From CAYNGH01 sp964396845 (GTDB taxonomy: Bacteria; Vulcanimicrobiota; JAJTBE01; CAYNGH01): DNA of 9,011 bases. The stretch spans positions 1 to 9,011 of the forward strand of contig CAYNGH010000134.1 of the NCBI GenBank assembly GCA_964396845.1, read 5' to 3'. The translations under genes and the position numbers were made by a program. Shown here piece by piece: positions 6,402 through 9,011 of this stretch. The stretch's first letter is position 1; each line of letters begins with the position of its first letter. Under the pieces are notes generated by a model. It did no database searches and had not been told where the DNA came from. It saw only the letters and a list, made by a program, of their open reading frames with translations.

Positions 6402-8447
6402 TCAGGCAGTTGATCTGCCGATGATCTCCATAAACCGGGAATAATCGATTACTTCCACTCCAAGTTTCCGGGCCTTTTGGATTTTTGATCCCGGCTCAGC
6501 CCCTGCCAACACAAAATCAGTACTCCCGGAAACCGACCCGGTCACCCTTCCGCCATTTTCTGTGATTATCTTCTTCGCCTCATCCCGGGTCATCCCCGGA
6601 AGGGTTCCCGTCAAAACAAAGGTCCTGCCATCGAGAACCCCCGCACCTGAAGCCATGCCGGCCTTTATTTCATCACGCCCTATCACTCCGAGTCCCTCAA
6701 GTCTTTCCAGGGCAGTCCTGTTGACATCCAGGGAAAAGAAATCCAGCAATGATGAAGCCACTTCAGGGCCTACCTCATGAACTGCTTCCAGCTGATCCCG
6801 ATCTGCCCTGGCCAATGCCAAAAGAGAACCGAAATGCTTCACCAGCAACCGAGCCATATGTTCCCCCACATTCCGGATGCCCATGGCATAAAGAACCCTT
6901 TCGGGAGGAAGCCCCCGGGCAGTGTTGATGTTATTCATCAGTTTCTCCGCCAGGGTCCTGCCCATCCGCTCCAGGGGGATCAGGTCTTCGGTCTTCAGTT
7001 CAAACAGGTCCAAAGGACTGCTGATTATTCCCCGATCCACCAGCTGATCAATTAGTTTTACCCCGAAGCCCTCGACATCCAGACCTTTTCGGGAAACAAA
7101 ATGCCGAATTCTCTCCTTAACCTGGGCAGGGCAGTTTATATTGGAACACCGGGTCACTGCTTCTCCCGGAGGACGATGTACCTGCTGATGACACTGAGGG
7201 CATTTATCCGGCATAACAAAGGGCCTCTGAGTGCCATCCCGCTTTTCCGTCACCGGAGCGATCACCTCGGGGATGACTCCGCCTGCCTTGTGAATAATCA
7301 CCATGTCGCCTATCAAAAGATCCTTGCGCTTGATTTCATCTTCATTGTGAAGGGTCGCCCGGCTCACGGTGGATCCGTCCACCTCCACCGGTTCCAGCTC
7401 AGCTACAGGGGTAAGGGATCCCGTCCTCCCCACGGATACGATAATATCCCGGAGTCTTGTCACAACCTCGGTGGAAGGCAGTTTGAAGGCAGTGGCCCAG
7501 CGGGGTGATCGGGACACAAACCCCAGCTGTTGCTGAATTTCAAGCTGGTTCACTTTTATCACAATCCCGTCGATGTCATAGTCAAGCTCACCCCGGCGGG
7601 ATGTCCATTCCCGGCAGAAGGCTGTGACCTCTTCGATGTTCCTGCATACCTTTGAATGTCCGTTGACAGGAAGCCCGATTTTTTCAAGAAATTCCAGAGC
7701 ATGCCAGTGAGTGGCAATCCCCGGGACGGGCGTGTCAAGGCTGTAGGCAAAAAAATCCAGCTTCCGGCGGGCGGTGACCCGGGAATCCAGTTGCCTGAGG
7801 GATCCCGCCGCAGCGTTGCGGGGATTGGCAAATAATGACTCTCCCGCGTCACCCCGCCTCTGATTCAGCTGGTCAAAAGCCTTCCGGCTCATGTATGCCT
7901 CGCCCCGCACTTCCAGAAGATCCGGGAATATTTCCCCTTTCAGCTTCAGGGGGATGCACCTGAGGGTTCTCAGATTGTCGGTGATATTTTCTCCCCGATA
8001 GCCGTCGCCCCGGGTAGCGCCCCGGACAAGGCTCCCTTTTTCATACCGCAGGGAAACCGCCAGGCCGTCAAACTTCAACTCGCAGATATAATCAAACTCC
8101 ACCCCGGGAATCTTCCGGCGGATCCGCTGGTCAAACTCCCGGATTTCCCCTTCGTCAAACACGTTGGAAAGACTGAGCATGGGAGTGGCATGCTCCACTG
8201 ACTCAAATTTGTCCAGGGGAGGCGCGCCAACCCGCCGGGTCGGTGAATCCGGAGAAGCCAGATGAGGATATTCCTCCTCCAGCGCGATCAAACGGCGCAT
8301 CAGTGAATCATATTTAGCATCGGTGATTACCGGCGAATCTTCCGCATGATAACGATAATTATGCTCCCGGATCTCCTCCCGGAGCTGGTTGATTTCTTTT
8401 TCTGCATCAGAAACTCGACTTATTTCAAGTGCATCAACTGGAGTCAC
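6402..8447 (-). CDS. ligA: NAD+-dependent DNA ligase LigA
   Basis: The 681-residue product is the full-length bacterial replicative ligase, which seals nicks in DNA using NAD+ and is needed for Okazaki fragment joining and repair. Domains follow the family order. Domain Ia has the NMN-binding Tyr33-His34 and DAKYD near 43-47. The adenylation domain has the KxDG nucleotidyl lysine, Lys125, in CELKFDG, plus LEVRGEAYM near 178 and DGIVIKV near 293. The OB fold covers about 325-405. The four-Cys zinc finger is Cys416, 419, 434 and 439. Helix-hairpin-helix repeats span about 450-590, including GIRNVGEHMA at 523 and VHEVGPEVA at 556. A C-terminal BRCT domain (about 603-681) contains GRTFVLTGTLPGMTR. 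All expected catalytic residues are present. The start is GTG at 8447, decided by GGAGGTG five bases ahead. It is transcribed alone toward the shared terminator. Confidence 0.98.
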   Translation of the reverse strand: MTPVDALEISRVSDAEKEINQLREEIREHNYRYHAEDSPVITDAKYDSLMRRLIALEEEYPHLASPDSPTRRVGAPPLDKFESVEHATPMLSLSNVFDEGEIREFDQRIRRKIPGVEFDYICELKFDGLAVSLRYEKGSLVRGATRGDGYRGENITDNLRTLRCIPLKLKGEIFPDLLEVRGEAYMSRKAFDQLNQRRGDAGESLFANPRNAAAGSLRQLDSRVTARRKLDFFAYSLDTPVPGIATHWHALEFLEKIGLPVNGHSKVCRNIEEVTAFCREWTSRRGELDYDIDGIVIKVNQLEIQQQLGFVSRSPRWATAFKLPSTEVVTRLRDIIVSVGRTGSLTPVAELEPVEVDGSTVSRATLHNEDEIKRKDLLIGDMVIIHKAGGVIPEVIAPVTEKRDGTQRPFVMPDKCPQCHQQVHRPPGEAVTRCSNINCPAQVKERIRHFVSRKGLDVEGFGVKLIDQLVDRGIISSPLDLFELKTEDLIPLERMGRTLAEKLMNNINTARGLPPERVLYAMGIRNVGEHMARLLVKHFGSLLALARADRDQLEAVHEVGPEVASSLLDFFSLDVNRTALERLEGLGVIGRDEIKAGMASGAGVLDGRTFVLTGTLPGMTRDEAKKIITENGGRVTGSVSGSTDFVLAGAEPGSKIQKARKLGVEVIDYSRFMEIIGRSTA

Positions 8448-8452
8448 AACAA

Positions 8453-8477
8453 CACCTCCAACACTACTATTATAACA
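8453..8477 (-). promoter_or_regulatory. ligA extended -10 promoter and ribosome binding site with a very short leader
   Basis: On the minus strand an exact TATAAT (8469-8474) is preceded by TG one base upstream (8476-8477), the extended -10 pattern. No good -35 is visible at 16-18 bases, which extended -10 promoters tolerate. The ribosome binding site GGAGGTG occupies 8453-8459. If transcription begins about seven bases after the -10, the leader is only about 15 bases, so the ribosome binding site would lie almost at the mRNA 5' end. Confidence 0.65.
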
Positions 8478-8549
8478 TTTATCAAGTAAAAATGGTATCC
8501 CCTATGGCTTGTTTCAAAATTGTTCCACCAGTATTTCAGCAGTCAGGGC

Positions 8550-8625
8550 TGGGGTTTCAAATCGCATTATTCTCCTGCCCAAGGGGTGTGACAGGAAGCC
8601 CCCCCTTTGAGCGGGAGAAACCCCA
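8550..8625. repeat. Nested inverted repeat, probable strong RNA/DNA hairpin
   Basis: The outer arms TGGGGTTTC (8550-8558) and GAAACCCCA (8617-8625) are exact reverse complements. Inside, TCTCCTGC (8571-8578) pairs with GCGGGAGA (8611-8618) with one G-T wobble. Further in, CAAGGGG (8580-8586) pairs with 8602-8609, with a single bulged T. The outer and inner arms share two bases, so they compete slightly. On the plus strand a TTATTTTT run follows at 8633-8640. This lies upstream of ligA, outside any credible gene. Confidence 0.6.
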
Positions 8626-8667
8626 TCATGACTTATTTTTAGAAAATGGGTAAAACATGAGTCGGGA

Positions 8668-8740
8668 CCCCATTTAATATGGGGGAATATAAGTCGGGAT
8701 TGTCATGATCGGCTGAATATAGCTCTCGGGCCGTGGGTTT
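8668..8740. repeat. Intergenic repeat unit, copy A (hairpin plus conserved 55 bases)
   Basis: A hairpin with arms CCCCAT (8668-8673) and ATGGGG (8679-8684) is followed by a 55-base segment (8686-8740). That segment matches 8903-8957 at 45 of 55 positions without gaps. Two blocks are identical between copies: 8698-8711 (GATTGTCATGATCG) and 8723-8737 (CTCTCGGGCCGTGGG). The 11 bases between them are variable. Similarity ends at about 8740. Confidence 0.75.
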
Positions 8741-8831
8741 TATGTCGGTGTGAGTTATTGGTTCTGTTCTCTTTTAACAGGCTCAGGATCAAATTTTGTT
8801 AACAGTAACTGTTCTCAATTCACTAAAATCA

Positions 8832-8856
8832 CCGGCAGAATGATCATCCCTGCCGG
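8832..8856. repeat. GC-rich hairpin between the two repeat copies
   Basis: CCGGCAG (8832-8838) and CTGCCGG (8850-8856) form a perfect 7-base stem with an 11-base loop that itself contains TGATCA. There is no T-run after either side, so it is not a standard terminator. Further small palindromes lie nearby: AACAGT/ACTGTT at 8801-8813 and CTGATCAG at 8864-8871. Confidence 0.5.
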
Positions 8857-8882
8857 GCTGGTTCTGATCAGGCTTGCAAGGC

Positions 8883-8957
8883 CCCCGGTTTAAAACCGGG
8901 GAAAAATGAGTCGTGATTGTCATGATCGATGGGACATAACTCTCGGGCCGTGGGGTT
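8883..8957. repeat. Intergenic repeat unit, copy B (hairpin plus conserved 55 bases)
   Basis: A hairpin with arms CCCCGGTTT (8883-8891) and AAACCGGGG (8893-8901) is followed by the second copy of the 55-base repeat, 217 bases after copy A and in the same orientation. The right arm ends at exactly the position aligned with the right arm end of copy A. The paired bases differ from copy A while pairing is kept. Confidence 0.75.
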
Positions 8958-8962
8958 ACTTT

Positions 8963-9010
8963 CTAACTTGTAACAAATCTTTTGGCGTCTTCATCAAAGA
9001 GGCGAATCGA
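8963..9010 (-). CDS. Possible C-terminal end of a minus-strand gene entering from beyond the window
   Basis: From the window edge a minus-strand frame reads SIRLFDEDAKRFVTS and stops with TAG at 8963-8965. A second open frame on the same strand reads RFASLMKTPKDLLQVRK and stops at 8956. Either could be the tail of a real gene, and 15-17 codons are too few to choose between them or to name a family. The stop lies immediately beside repeat copy B, so a mobile-element gene with its end sequence is one possibility. This is inference only. Confidence 0.22.
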   Translation of the reverse strand, partial: SIRLFDEDAKRFVTS

Positions 9011-9011
9011 T

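Larger units (their letters stand above)
8625..8917. repeat. Four copies of an AGTC-centred 16-base core, one inverted
   Basis: Plus-strand copies are at 8652-8667 (AAAACATGAGTCGGGA), 8685-8700 (GAATATAAGTCGGGAT) and 8902-8917 (AAAAATGAGTCGTGAT). A minus-strand copy at 8640-8625 reads AAAAATAAGTCATGAT, differing from the 8902 copy by two transitions only. The first two plus copies begin 33 bases apart, about three helical turns. Such iterated cores are seen at transposase or regulator binding sites, and no known protein can be named. Confidence 0.5.

Noticed and set aside
8429..8653. Plus-strand 74-codon frame across the ligA start and promoter
   Set aside because: It crosses the ligA promoter and the nested inverted repeat, has no ribosome binding site, and its translation matches nothing I recognise.
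8686..8740. Known riboswitch (c-di-GMP, cobalamin, mini-ykkC or fluoride types)
   Set aside because: The conserved cores of these classes are absent, and no plus-strand gene follows the element closely.
8668..8957. CRISPR array or integron attC sites as explanation of the repeats
   Set aside because: There are only two long copies 217 bases apart without regular spacers, and the attC R' and R'' core pairs are not seen.

Overview
The window reads as ordinary chromosome of a bacterium with a probable diderm envelope and roughly 50% GC. The envelope inference rests on a lipoprotein with Ser after the lipobox Cys and an exported HtrA-type protease. Strong GGAGG-type ribosome binding sites and occasional GTG/TTG starts are present. 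The mix of an Npt-type nucleotide transporter with HEAT repeats, an S1C protease and a TPR lipoprotein would fit Desulfobacterota or a similar anaerobe lineage, but the sequence alone does not fix the taxon.

Layout. From 5247 down to 1, four minus-strand genes probably form a run: an exported trypsin-like/PDZ protease, a class I SAM-dependent methyltransferase whose start overlaps the protease stop (TAATG), a 971-residue Npt/Tlc-like membrane protein with a cytosolic HEAT-repeat half, and, 31 bases further, a cyclic-nucleotide-binding domain protein cut by the window edge. An AT-rich 22-base perfect palindrome sits just upstream of the transporter gene. From about 5248 to 5406 lies a divergent promoter region. 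A plus-strand TPR lipoprotein gene (5407-6330) follows and ends in a strong bidirectional terminator (6353-6376). This terminator also faces the end of the minus-strand ligA (6402-8447), the complete housekeeping NAD+-dependent DNA ligase. ligA has an extended -10 promoter and a very short leader.

The stretch 8448-9011 carries no complete gene but is dense in structure. It holds a nested inverted repeat (8550-8625), four copies of an AGTC-centred 16-base core (one inverted), two 55-base direct repeats about 82% identical and 217 bases apart, and a GC-capped hairpin at the same aligned place in front of each repeat with different paired bases. This is the part least explained by known features. 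It could be remnants of mobile-element ends, a dispersed intergenic repeat family, or a structured RNA. The last 50 bases may hold the C-terminal end of a minus-strand gene.

Most genes here are conventional. No complete new system is demonstrated. The two places that deserve follow-up are the 8.55-8.96 kb repeat region and the transporter/HEAT plus separate cNMP-binding pair.
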